Positions 1 through 5,993 of a DNA stretch of 6,167 nucleotides are shown one piece after another (within the stretch, counting starts at the first letter, position 1; the number at the start of each line of letters is the position of its first letter). The stretch is taken from positions 1 through 6,167 of the forward strand of contig CALCIE010000002.1 in assembly GCA_937907425.1 (NCBI GenBank), in the 5' to 3' direction. The position numbers and the translations under genes were made by a program. Under the pieces are notes generated by a model, which ran no database searches, was not told the origin of the DNA, and was given only the letters and a program-made list of their open reading frames with translations. The DNA is from ZC4RG42 sp003242425. Its GTDB lineage: Bacteria; Pseudomonadota; Gammaproteobacteria; Burkholderiales; SG8-39.

Positions 1-99
1 GCGGAAAAACGCGCGCAAGCTCTCGCGGCCCTTGCGTCATCGATTGCCTGCGATTTTCGGGATGCCGAACCTTTTCGACGTGCGAATCTGTCACCGACC

Positions 100-111
100 C
101 GTGCCGGCACG
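100..111. repeat. 12-bp perfect palindrome
   Basis: The bases CGTGCCGGCACG read the same on both strands. With no spacer this suits a dimeric DNA-binding protein better than a hairpin. No family of regulators is recognisable, and GC-rich DNA produces such palindromes by chance fairly often. Confidence 0.35.
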
Positions 112-149
112 CCTTGGGCAAAGTCTGCATTGCTTGGGCTTGTCGAGGG

Positions 150-161
150 GCCACCGGTGGC
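150..161. repeat. 12-bp perfect palindrome
   Basis: The bases GCCACCGGTGGC form a perfect palindrome that starts exactly 50 bases after the start of the one at 100. The two differ in sequence, so they are not copies of one site. Function is unknown and chance is possible. Confidence 0.35.
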
Positions 162-244
162 GGATCAACGCCGCCGGCTGCTGCGAGCTGCTCCGGAATT
201 CTGCGACAATGTGTATTATGTTAAATCAATGATGGACGTATTCC

Positions 245-272
245 GGGCGGTTTGGGCGGCCGCCGTCCGCCC
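245..272 (-). terminator. GC-rich hairpin downstream of dodecin, possible terminator
   Basis: GGGCGG at 245-250 pairs with CCGCCC at 267-272. The loop itself contains the self-complementary GGCGGCCGCC (255-264), so alternative pairings exist. It lies 33 bases past the dodecin stop codon on the minus strand, where a transcription end would be expected. No T-run follows on that strand, so it is not a textbook intrinsic terminator. It may only slow polymerase or protect the 3' end. Confidence 0.3.
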
Positions 273-304
273 TGCGCTGCCGGCAAATACCCCGACAGCG
301 GCGC

Positions 305-511
305 CTAGCGATCCTCGAGCACGAATGTGACTTTGAGATCGACGCGGTACGCGGCGATCTTGTTGTCCTTCACGACGACCTTTTGTTCCTTGACCCACGC
401 CGAGCGCACGTTTTCCAGCGTCCGGGTGGCGCCGGCGATGCCTTGCTGGATCGCGTCCTCGAAGCTCTTTTCGGATTCGGCGGTGATTTCGATGACTTTG
501 GCGATGGCCAT
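305..511 (-). CDS. Dodecin family flavin-binding protein
   Basis: This encodes a 68-residue protein, the usual length for bacterial dodecins. Dodecins assemble into hollow 12-subunit shells in the cytoplasm that bind riboflavin-type flavins (FMN in many bacteria) for storage or photoprotection, and some also bind coenzyme A. The sequence begins MAIAKVIEITAESEKSFEDA and continues with the family hallmarks: an AWVKEQ block with Trp39, the residue expected to stack on the flavin, then a KIAAYRVDLKVTF strand near residues 51-63. The ATG at 511 is chosen because AAAGGAG (527-521 on the minus strand) lies nine bases upstream and the family starts here; an upstream in-frame ATG would add 47 unrelated residues. 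The stop is TAG. The gene diverges from the S30AE gene across 94 bases. Identification is firm; the bound flavin is not known from sequence. Confidence 0.93.
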   Translation of the reverse strand: MAIAKVIEITAESEKSFEDAIQQGIAGATRTLENVRSAWVKEQKVVVKDNKIAAYRVDLKVTFVLEDR

Positions 512-605
512 GGCACTGCGCTCCTTTCGTTCTGGCGTTCCTGGCCTGGCGATGCAGCAAGCGCGCCTGGCTGGCCGCGGAACGCCGGTTGCAAGTCCGC
601 CAGAC
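512..605. promoter_or_regulatory. Divergent intergenic region, dodecin and HPF-like genes
   Basis: These 94 bases must hold the promoters of both divergent genes unless transcription begins inside coding DNA. I see a good dodecin Shine-Dalgarno (521-527, minus) but no convincing -35/-10 pair on either strand. GGCGTTCC at 534-541 and GGAACGCC at 579-586 form an 8-bp inverted repeat with 37 bases between. The repeat arms lie near both gene starts, so shared control is conceivable but unproven. Confidence 0.35.
534..586. repeat. 8-bp inverted repeat between divergent genes
   Basis: Arms are GGCGTTCC (534-541) and GGAACGCC (579-586), perfectly complementary, with 37 bases between them. Flanking bases do not extend the match. 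The spacing, about four helical turns between arm centres, would be compatible with two bound dimers or a loop, but no regulator is identifiable. Confidence 0.3.
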
Positions 606-1184
606 ATGAAGATCCCGCCCGAAATCAAGTTCCACGAATGCGACCGCAGCACCTGGGTCGAGGACTACATCCGCGAGCGCCTGCAGAAGCTGGACCGTAT
701 CGCCGACGGAGACATTACCTCGGCGGTCGTCACCGTCTCAGGCGAGCATCTGGCCAAGACCAAGGGCAACGTCTACGGCGTGATGGTCAACATCCACGTG
801 CCGCCCAACCATGAACTGGTGGTGAACAAGTCGCGTCCCATACACGACATGCACATGGAAATGCGGCCGCTGGTCAAACAGGCTTTCGAAGCCATGGAGC
901 GCCAGTTGAAGGAAACGCTCGCCAAGCGGCGCTACGACACCAAGATCCCCGAATATTCGGAACAGCCCACGGGAATGATCGAGAAGCTGTTTTCCGACTA
1001 TGGGTTCATCCGCACCGTCGGAGAGGATCGCGAGTTCTATTTCCACCGCAACAGCGTGCTGCACGGCGATTTCGACCGCCTGAGCATCGGCACGGAGGTA
1101 CGGTTCCAGCCGCAGATGGGCGAAGAAGGGCCGCAGGCGAGCAGCGTGCAGATCGTCTCCAAGCCCGGCGCCAGTCCGCTCTGA
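606..1184 (+). CDS. HPF/RaiA-like ribosome-associated protein with C-terminal cold-shock domain
   Basis: The product has 192 residues. Residues about 1-107 look like an S30AE (HPF/RaiA/YfiA) domain: an N-terminal strand MKIPPEIKF, a helix with YIRERLQKLDRI, a central sheet, then a helix around 85-107 with AFEAMERQLKETLAKRR. Such proteins bind the decoding region of the 30S subunit and silence or store ribosomes under stress. Residues about 122-185 resemble a cold-shock domain: GMIEKLFSDYGFIRT corresponds to the first strands and a degenerate RNP1, EFYFHRNSV to RNP2, and GPQASSVQIV to the last strand. The tail is therefore probably nucleic-acid binding, rather than the dimerisation domain of long HPF. 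The ATG at 606 matches the expected family start but has no clear Shine-Dalgarno; an in-frame ATG at 552 would add 18 residues without family character. The domain pairing is clear; the cellular role is inferred. Confidence 0.85.
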   Translation: MKIPPEIKFHECDRSTWVEDYIRERLQKLDRIADGDITSAVVTVSGEHLAKTKGNVYGVMVNIHVPPNHELVVNKSRPIHDMHMEMRPLVKQAFEAMERQLKETLAKRRYDTKIPEYSEQPTGMIEKLFSDYGFIRTVGEDREFYFHRNSVLHGDFDRLSIGTEVRFQPQMGEEGPQASSVQIVSKPGASPL

Positions 1185-1200
1185 CCGGCCGGCCGCCGGT

Positions 1201-1227
1201 GCGGATGGGATAATCAGCCCCATCCGC
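1201..1227. repeat. 9-bp inverted repeat between HPF-like and monooxygenase genes
   Basis: GCGGATGGG (1201-1209) pairs perfectly with CCCATCCGC (1219-1227) around a nine-base loop. It begins 17 bases after the HPF-like stop and ends 23 bases before the next start codon. No T-run follows, so an intrinsic terminator is unlikely. The loop side includes GATAAT (1209-1214), a 5/6 match to a -10 box, but I see no good -35 at 16-18 bases. It could be an operator, an RNA hairpin, or a weak attenuator. Confidence 0.4.
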
Positions 1228-1250
1228 CTATCTATGACCGTTCCCCGCCG

Positions 1251-2249
1251 ATGATTCCCTTCTCCGTGCTCGATCTGGCGCCGATCAATATTGGCGAGAC
1301 GGCCTCGGACGCTTTCCGCAAAACGCTCGAACTCGCGCAGCACGCCGAACGGCTCGGCTACCGGCGCTTCTGGCTCGCCGAGCACCACAACATGGCCGGC
1401 ATCGCCAGCTCCGCCACGGCGGTCCTGATCGGCCACGTCGCCGCGGGCACGCGCTCGATCCGCGTCGGCGCGGGCGGCATCATGCTGCCGAACCATTCGC
1501 CCTTGGTCGTGGCCGAACAATTCGGCACCCTGGCGTCCCTTTTTCCCGGCCGTATCGACCTGGGCCTGGGCCGTGCCCCCGGTGCCGATCCGGCCACGAC
1601 TCGCGCGCTGAGGCGCGATCCGGTCGGCGCCGCCGAACAGTTTCCGCAGGACGTACTGGAATTGCAGGCCTATTTCGGCGACGAGCTTCCTGAAAACGGC
1701 GTCCGGGCGGTGCCCGGCGCCGGACTGCATGTGCCGATCTGGATCCTGGGCTCGAGCCTCTACGGTGCGCGCCTGGCCGCCCTGCTCGGCCTGCCTTATG
1801 CCTTCGCCTCGCATTTCGCGCCGGATTATCTGGAGCCGGCGATCGAGCTCTACCGGAGCGCTTTCCGCCCTTCACCGGGACATGAGCAGTCCTATCTCAT
1901 GCTGAGCGTCAACGTGCTCGTGGCGGAGACGGACGAGGAAGCCAGGCGCCATTTCACGTCGCAGCAATTGTCCTTTTTGCAGGTGCGCCGCGGCCAGCCC
2001 ATGCCCGTCCAGCCGCCGGTCGACACTATGGAAGGCTTGTGGACACCGGCCGAACGCGCCGGGGTCGAGCATGCGCTCCGGTATAGCTTCGTAGGTTCGC
2101 CGCGCAGCGTCGCGCTTTCATTGCGCGAGTTCATCGCGACGCATCGGCCCGACGAGCTGATGGTGACTGCGCATGTCTACGATCAGCGGGCGCGCCTGCG
2201 GTCGCTCGAGCTGCTGGCCGAGCTGCGCGACCGCGAACTCGGCCCGTAG
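1251..2249 (+). CDS. yhbW: Luciferase-like flavin-dependent monooxygenase, YhbW-like
   Basis: This 332-residue protein belongs to the bacterial luciferase-like (LLM) superfamily, TIM-barrel enzymes that use reduced FMN and oxygen to oxidise small molecules. It matches the subgroup of E. coli YhbW (about 335 residues) in length and in blocks recalled from that protein: FSVLDLAPI at 4-12, FWLAEHHNMAGIAS at 40-53, GGIMLPNHSPLVVAEQFGTL at 75-94, PGRIDLGLGRAPG at 99-111, WILGSSLYGARLAA at 164-177 and FASHFAPD at 185-192. These cover the flavin- and phosphate-binding barrel edges. The physiological substrate of this subgroup is not established. The ATG at 1251 begins right where the family does; no Shine-Dalgarno is visible, and the ATG at 1234 is out of frame. 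It is 66 bases after the HPF-like gene and may have its own transcript. No sign of damage. Confidence 0.93.
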   Translation: MIPFSVLDLAPINIGETASDAFRKTLELAQHAERLGYRRFWLAEHHNMAGIASSATAVLIGHVAAGTRSIRVGAGGIMLPNHSPLVVAEQFGTLASLFPGRIDLGLGRAPGADPATTRALRRDPVGAAEQFPQDVLELQAYFGDELPENGVRAVPGAGLHVPIWILGSSLYGARLAALLGLPYAFASHFAPDYLEPAIELYRSAFRPSPGHEQSYLMLSVNVLVAETDEEARRHFTSQQLSFLQVRRGQPMPVQPPVDTMEGLWTPAERAGVEHALRYSFVGSPRSVALSLREFIATHRPDELMVTAHVYDQRARLRSLELLAELRDRELGP

Positions 2250-2391
2250 CCCCGGGGGTACGCGCACCGGCACCGCGTTTGACCTGACTTAAAAAACAAA
2301 CAAATAGCCGGCGAAGTTGAAGCCGCGCCTATTGCGGCCTTTTACCGCTTCGGCTATGTTCCGCCGACATTCCGACACGGGGGAGATGCGG
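2250..2391 (+). promoter_or_regulatory. Candidate promoter region of the MSHA operon
   Basis: The 142 bases before mshE include an AT-rich stretch (2289-2306) unlike the surrounding DNA. Candidate elements are all weak. TTGCGG (2332-2337) and TATGTT (2355-2360) are 17 bases apart and would give a leader of about 25 bases. CGGCACC (2268-2274) followed by TTG at 2279-2281 resembles a sigma-54 site but has GG-N10-GA instead of GG-N10-GC, losing the key -12 base. TTGACC (2279-2284) has no acceptable -10 partner. A promoter somewhere here is likely because the gene upstream is unrelated; which element is used cannot be decided by eye. Confidence 0.35.
2379..2385 (+). promoter_or_regulatory. Shine-Dalgarno that decides the mshE start
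   Basis: The run GGGGGAG directly abuts an ATG at 2386, which leaves no spacer for initiation there. It stands six bases before an in-frame GTG at 2392, which is an optimal distance. This supports the GTG as the start. ATGs at 2317 and 2356 have no comparable site. Confidence 0.65.
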
Positions 2392-4092
2392 GTGGGCCGA
2401 CCAGAAAAAATACGTCTGGGGGAAACGCTGCTGCTGCAAAAGCTTATATCGCAGGAGCAGCTCAGGCTCGCGCTGGAAGAACAACGCCGTACCGGCCGCA
2501 AGCTCGGCCGGGTGCTCATCGAGCAAGGCTTCGTCACCGAAGACCAGATCTGCGAAGGGCTGGCGAAGCAGTTCGGCATCCCCTACATCAACCTCAAGTA
2601 CGCCAACGTGTCGCCGGCCGTCGCGCGCAAGCTGCCGGAGATGTACGCCCGGCGGCACCGCGCGCTGGTGCTGGAAGAACGCGAAAACAGTTGTCTGGTC
2701 GGCATGAGCGACCCCAGCGATCTGGTCGCCTACGACGAGATCGCGCGCATCCTCAAACGCGACATCGATCTCGCGGTCGTCAACGAATCGCTGCTCTTGC
2801 AGACCCTCGACCGCGTCTACCGCCGCACCGAGGAAATCACCGGCCTGGCGCGGGCGCTGGAGCAGGACATCGGCGACAGCGTCATCGACCTCAACACGCT
2901 GAGCGCTTCGGCGAGCGTGGAGGACGCGCCGGTCGTGCGCCTCCTGCAGACGCTGTTCGAAGACGCCACGCAGGTCGAGGCCTCGGACATCCACATCGAG
3001 CCGCAGGAGCACCGGCTGCACGTGCGCTTCCGCATCGACGGCATGCTGGTACTGCAGACTGAGGCCGACGCCAAGATCGCCCCGCCGCTGGTGCTGCGCC
3101 TGAAGCTTATGGCGGGCCTCGACATTTCCGAAAAGCGCCTGCCTCAGGACGGGCGCTGCAACGTCCGCGCACGGGGGCAGCAGATCGACGTGCGCATTTC
3201 CACCATGCCGACGCAACACGGCGAGTCGGTGGTGCTGCGTCTGCTCAACCAGTCCGCCGGCGCGCGCGGACTGGACACGCTGGGCATGCCGCCGGCGATC
3301 CTCGGCCGCGTCCGCGCGCTTTCCCATCGCTCGAGCGGCATGATCCTGGTGACCGGCCCCACCGGCAGCGGCAAGACCACCACCCTCTACTCCACCCTCG
3401 CGGAAATCAACACCATCGACAAGAAGATCATCACCGTCGAGGACCCGGTCGAATACCGCTTGCCCGGCGTAACCCAGGTGCAGGTCAACGAAAAGATCGA
3501 TCTGACTTTCGCGCGCGTGCTGCGCTCGGTGCTGCGCCACGACCCGGACGTGATCCTGGTCGGCGAGATGCGCGACCAGGAAACCGTGCAGACCGGTTTG
3601 CGCGCCGCGCTCACCGGCCACCTGGTGTTCTCCACGCTGCATACGCGCGACGCGGCGAGCACGCCCATCCGCCTGATCGACATGGGCGCACCGCCGTACA
3701 TGGTGTCCACCTCGCTGCACGCGGTGCTTGCGCAGCGCCTGGTCCGGCTGGTGTGCGAAAGCTGCGCCGAGCCTCATGCTCTCACTTCGCAGGAACGGGC
3801 CTGGCTGGAGGCGTGCGGCGAGAGCTTAAGCGATGGAAACTTCGTCCGCGGCCGCGGCTGTACGCATTGCAACGGCACGGGCTACCGCGGCCGCAACGGC
3901 GTGTACGAACTGCTCGAAATGGACAGCGACCTGGTCGAGGCGGTCAACCGCAACGACCCGGCCGGCTTCATGGAGCTTGCGCGCGTCCGCATGCAGGGCT
4001 GCACCCTGCGCTCGCATGCGCTGTCGCTCGCGGCCGGCGGACGCACCACCATCGCCGAGGTCATGCGCGTCACCAGCGAGGTGGAAGACTAG
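2392..4092 (+). CDS. mshE: MSHA pilus assembly ATPase MshE (GspE/PilB family)
   Basis: With the GTG start the product has 566 residues, normal for MshE. It is the cytoplasmic hexameric ATPase that powers pilus extension. Residues 8-31 and 37-60 are two tandem MshEN motifs separated by five residues, the known cyclic di-GMP-binding arrangement; the first has Lys17 where Gly is usual and the second opens with Lys37 instead of Arg. The catalytic half shows Walker A TGPTGSGKTT (321-330), an Asp box ITVEDPVE (347-354), Walker B VILVGEMRD (387-395) and a His box TGHLVFSTLHT (408-418). Paired cysteines C455/C458 and C490/C493 form the zinc site of the family. MSHA rather than PilB or GspE is favoured by the MshEN domain and the mshG and prepilin neighbours. 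Codons from 2317 or 2386 would add 25 or 2 residues. The stop overlaps the mshG start. Confidence 0.93.
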   Translation: MGRPEKIRLGETLLLQKLISQEQLRLALEEQRRTGRKLGRVLIEQGFVTEDQICEGLAKQFGIPYINLKYANVSPAVARKLPEMYARRHRALVLEERENSCLVGMSDPSDLVAYDEIARILKRDIDLAVVNESLLLQTLDRVYRRTEEITGLARALEQDIGDSVIDLNTLSASASVEDAPVVRLLQTLFEDATQVEASDIHIEPQEHRLHVRFRIDGMLVLQTEADAKIAPPLVLRLKLMAGLDISEKRLPQDGRCNVRARGQQIDVRISTMPTQHGESVVLRLLNQSAGARGLDTLGMPPAILGRVRALSHRSSGMILVTGPTGSGKTTTLYSTLAEINTIDKKIITVEDPVEYRLPGVTQVQVNEKIDLTFARVLRSVLRHDPDVILVGEMRDQETVQTGLRAALTGHLVFSTLHTRDAASTPIRLIDMGAPPYMVSTSLHAVLAQRLVRLVCESCAEPHALTSQERAWLEACGESLSDGNFVRGRGCTHCNGTGYRGRNGVYELLEMDSDLVEAVNRNDPAGFMELARVRMQGCTLRSHALSLAAGGRTTIAEVMRVTSEVED

Positions 4093-5318
4093 TGGCCGCC
4101 TTCCAGTACAAGGGCCGCAACGCCCGCGGCGAACTGGTGAGCGGCGTCATCGAAGCGAGCGACGCCGCCGTCGTGGCCGACCAGCTCCTCAACACCGGCA
4201 TCACGCCGATCGACATCCATCAGGCCAGCGCCGGCGAGGTGCAGGTCGAGGATCTGCTGGCGCGTTTGCGCACACAGGTGTCGCGCGTCGATCTCATGCT
4301 CTTCGCGCGGCAGATGCATACGCTCATGCGCGCGGGCGTGCCGATCATGCGCGCGCTTGCAGCCTTGCAGGAATCCGCGACCAACACCGCTCTGGCCAAG
4401 ATCATTTTCGATCTGCGTACCAGCCTGGATGCCGGCCGCGAACTGTCCGTCGCCATGCGCAGGCACCCGCGCGTGTTCTCGCCCTTCTTCGTTGCCATGG
4501 TCCGTGTCGGCGAGACCTCGGGCCGGCTCGAAGAAGTCTTCCTGCGTCTCGCCCAGCACCTGGAATTCGAAACGGAGATGCGCGCGCGGGTGAAGGCCGC
4601 GCTACGCTATCCTGCTTTCGTCGTGGCGGCCATGATCGCGGCGCTCGCCATCGTGAACGTGTTCGTGATCCCGGCGTTCGCCAACCTCTATCAGAACTTC
4701 AACGCCGAACTGCCGGCGCTCACCCGTGCGCTGCTCGCGTTTTCCGATTTCACCCTGGCCTACTGGCCGCTCATCGTCGCCGCGGCAGTCGGAGCGGCGC
4801 TCGCTTTCAGACTGTGGATCTCGACGCCGGGCGGGCGCTACCGCTGGGACCGCTTCAAGCTGCGCATTCCCATCGCGGGCAAGCTCGTCACCAAAGCCAC
4901 CCTCGCCCGCTTCGCACGCAGCTTCGCATTGTCCACCCGGAGCGGCGTGCCGCTGGTGCAGGCGCTTTCCGTCGTAGCGAAAGTCGTGGAGAACGACTAC
5001 ATCGGCGCCCGCGTCGAACAGATGCGGGACGGCGTCGAACGCGGCGAGTCCGTGCTGCGCACCGCGGTCACCGCAGGCGTCTTTTCGCCCGTCGTGCTGC
5101 AAATGATCGCCGTCGGCGAGGAAACCGGCGCGCTCGACGAGATGCTGTTCGAAGTCGCGGCGCTCTACGAACGCGACGTCGAATACGAACTCAAGGGCCT
5201 GGCCTCCCAGATCGAGCCCATCCTTATCGTCATCCTCGCCGCCATGGTGCTGATCCTGGCGCTGGGCGTGATGATGCCGATCTGGGGACTCGGAAAGGCC
5301 ATGATAGGCGGCGGCTGA
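4092..5318 (+). CDS. mshG: MSHA inner-membrane platform protein MshG (GspF/PilC family)
   Basis: The 408-residue product is a complete T2SSF-family platform protein, the inner-membrane partner that couples MshE to pilin insertion. The N-terminal AAFQYKGRNARGELVSG is typical of the family's first cytoplasmic strands. Two T2SSF domains lie at about 66-194 and 270-391, each with the recurrent pattern of ARxMxTLxxAGVPI / ARSFALSTRSGVPLVQAL and VGExxG (139-144 and 341-346). Hydrophobic segments at about 173-196, 222-241 and 375-398 give the usual three membrane spans. Translation starts at GTG 4092, whose G is the last base of the mshE TAG stop, so coupled translation is likely; GGAAG at 4083-4087 may help. 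A GTG is preferred over any upstream ATG because upstream codons in this frame lie inside mshE. MshG is favoured over PilC by context. Confidence 0.92.
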   Translation: MAAFQYKGRNARGELVSGVIEASDAAVVADQLLNTGITPIDIHQASAGEVQVEDLLARLRTQVSRVDLMLFARQMHTLMRAGVPIMRALAALQESATNTALAKIIFDLRTSLDAGRELSVAMRRHPRVFSPFFVAMVRVGETSGRLEEVFLRLAQHLEFETEMRARVKAALRYPAFVVAAMIAALAIVNVFVIPAFANLYQNFNAELPALTRALLAFSDFTLAYWPLIVAAAVGAALAFRLWISTPGGRYRWDRFKLRIPIAGKLVTKATLARFARSFALSTRSGVPLVQALSVVAKVVENDYIGARVEQMRDGVERGESVLRTAVTAGVFSPVVLQMIAVGEETGALDEMLFEVAALYERDVEYELKGLASQIEPILIVILAAMVLILALGVMMPIWGLGKAMIGGG

Positions 5319-5319
5319 C

Positions 5320-5865
5320 ATGCGGACCCGGCAACGGTGGGAACGCGGCTTCTCGCTGGTCGAGCTGGTCGTGGTGATCGTCGTGATCGGCATCCTCGCC
5401 GCGGTGATGCTTCGCGCCTACGCGGACTATGCCGAGCGCGCCGAACGGGCGGCGATGGAACGAGTCGTGTCTGCCATCCGTGCGGCCCTGCATATGCGCG
5501 TGGCCGGGCTGCTCGTACGCGGGGCCGACGAGGCGATCGTGCAGCTCGCCGACCAGAACCCCATGGACTGGCTAACGGACCGGCCGCACCACTATGCCGG
5601 CAGCTTCGCCGGTACTGCGCCGACCGAATTCGTGTCCGCCCCCTCCTGGTATTTCGACAGCCAGGCCCGGGAGCTCGTGTACCGGCCGCTCCGTACCCGC
5701 CATCTGTTGACGCCCGTCAATCCCTACCACGACATCCGGTTCAGAATCTGGGTCGATCAGGGCGAGCTGCCCGGCGGCGAAATGCTCGCGGAGCCCCTGC
5801 GGGGCGTCCGCCGCATGGAATTCGGGCCGGTAGAACCCTATCAATGGACCATTAATTCACATTAA
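5320..5865 (+). CDS. MSHA locus minor prepilin-like protein
   Basis: This 181-residue protein starts one base after the mshG stop and is surely co-transcribed with it. It has a class III (type IV prepilin) leader: a ten-residue basic leader ending ERG, then FSLVELVVVIVVIGILAAV, so prepilin peptidase should cut after Gly10, giving Phe1 and Glu5 in the mature form, and a single N-terminal membrane helix. The C-terminal head has a compact block with PSWYFD, LVYRPLRTRHLL and IRFRIWVD, followed by a short tail. No cysteine is present, so it cannot have the disulfide-bounded D-region of PilA-type pilins. In the Vibrio order mshE-mshG-mshF-mshB-mshA this slot belongs to MshF or MshB. I do not assign either. 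It is probably a minor pilin in the assembly or tip complex. Confidence 0.85.
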   Translation: MRTRQRWERGFSLVELVVVIVVIGILAAVMLRAYADYAERAERAAMERVVSAIRAALHMRVAGLLVRGADEAIVQLADQNPMDWLTDRPHHYAGSFAGTAPTEFVSAPSWYFDSQARELVYRPLRTRHLLTPVNPYHDIRFRIWVDQGELPGGEMLAEPLRGVRRMEFGPVEPYQWTINSH

Positions 5866-5878
5866 GCATAAACATAAA
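5850..5878 (+). repeat. Four CATWAA direct repeats in an AT-rich patch
   Basis: CATTAA occurs at 5850-5855 and 5860-5865, and CATAAA at 5867-5872 and 5873-5878, spanning the 3' end and stop codon of the prepilin-like gene. The patch lies just upstream of a possible -10 box (5887-5892) and could act as an UP element or a site for a bending protein. It may also be only a compositional quirk. Confidence 0.35.
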
Positions 5879-5886
5879 AGAAGCGA

Positions 5887-5892
5887 TACAAT
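5887..5892 (+). promoter_or_regulatory. Possible sigma-70 -10 box for the pilin transcript
   Basis: TACAAT matches TATAAT at five of six positions. The best -35 candidates upstream (TTAAGC at 5862-5867, 19 bases away; TAAGCA at 5863-5868, 18 bases away) match only three of six. Transcription from here would give a leader of about 175 bases before the GTG at 6073. The AT-rich DNA upstream might compensate for a poor -35. Confidence 0.3.
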
Positions 5893-5949
5893 TCGCCGGC
5901 TTTTGTGCTAGGGGGGAACAGAGCGGACATCGCGGCAAGCACCGGCGTA

Positions 5950-5965
5950 CCGCCCGTCACGGCGG
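5950..5965 (+). repeat. Hairpin 1 in the pilin upstream region
   Basis: CCGCC (5950-5954) pairs with GGCGG (5961-5965) around a six-base loop. CCGGC at 5942-5946 can also pair with GCCGG at 5981-5985, enclosing this hairpin. The second pairing competes with hairpin 2. Confidence 0.35.
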
Positions 5966-5973
5966 CACCACGG

Positions 5974-5992
5974 TCTTGCAGCCGGCGCAAGA
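5974..5992 (+). repeat. Hairpin 2 in the pilin upstream region
   Basis: TCTTGC (5974-5979) pairs with GCAAGA (5987-5992) around the seven-base loop AGCCGGC. No T-run follows, so it is not an intrinsic terminator of the upstream genes. Confidence 0.35.
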
Positions 5993-5993
5993 A

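Larger units (their letters stand above)
1..304. other. Non-coding or unresolved left edge, no supported gene
   Basis: I find no gene here that I can support. Plus-strand frame 1 is open from the window edge to a stop at 328-330, about 109 codons, but it runs into the 3' end of the dodecin gene on the other strand and shows no family motif. Frames 2 and 3 are also free of stops for over 200 bases, so openness means little here. On the minus strand an ATG at 40-38 could begin a gene running off the left edge, but only 13 codons are visible. An AT-rich patch at 208-232 contains TATTAT (214-219) with no convincing -35 partner on either strand. Two 12-bp palindromes and a GC-rich hairpin are listed separately. 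Confidence 0.5.

Noticed and set aside
327..605. Longer 285-residue form of the HPF-like protein starting at 327
   Set aside because: The extra 93 residues are the antisense of dodecin and the intergenic region; the S30AE fold starts at the ATG at 606.
738..1814. 358-codon minus-strand frame across the HPF-like and monooxygenase genes
   Set aside because: It crosses two well-supported plus-strand genes and the gap between them, and shows no motif or sensible start.
2250..2316. Intrinsic terminator after the monooxygenase gene
   Set aside because: CCCCGGGGG near 2250 has no loop and no T-run on the plus strand; the nearby A-rich run is on the wrong strand for plus-strand termination.
2329..3777. 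482-codon open frame antisense to mshE
   Set aside because: It mirrors the codon structure of mshE, whose motifs are unmistakable, and its own translation is a low-complexity mix rich in Arg, His, Val and Asp with no domain.
3833..5377. 514-codon plus-strand frame overlapping mshE and mshG
   Set aside because: Its product is an Arg/Ala-rich string typical of a shifted reading of GC-rich coding DNA; the mshG frame over the same DNA gives a complete T2SSF protein.
5964..5980. GGCACCACGGTCTTGCA as a sigma-54 promoter
   Set aside because: It resembles the two boxes but has twelve instead of ten bases between GG and GC, a spacing that sigma-54 does not normally tolerate.
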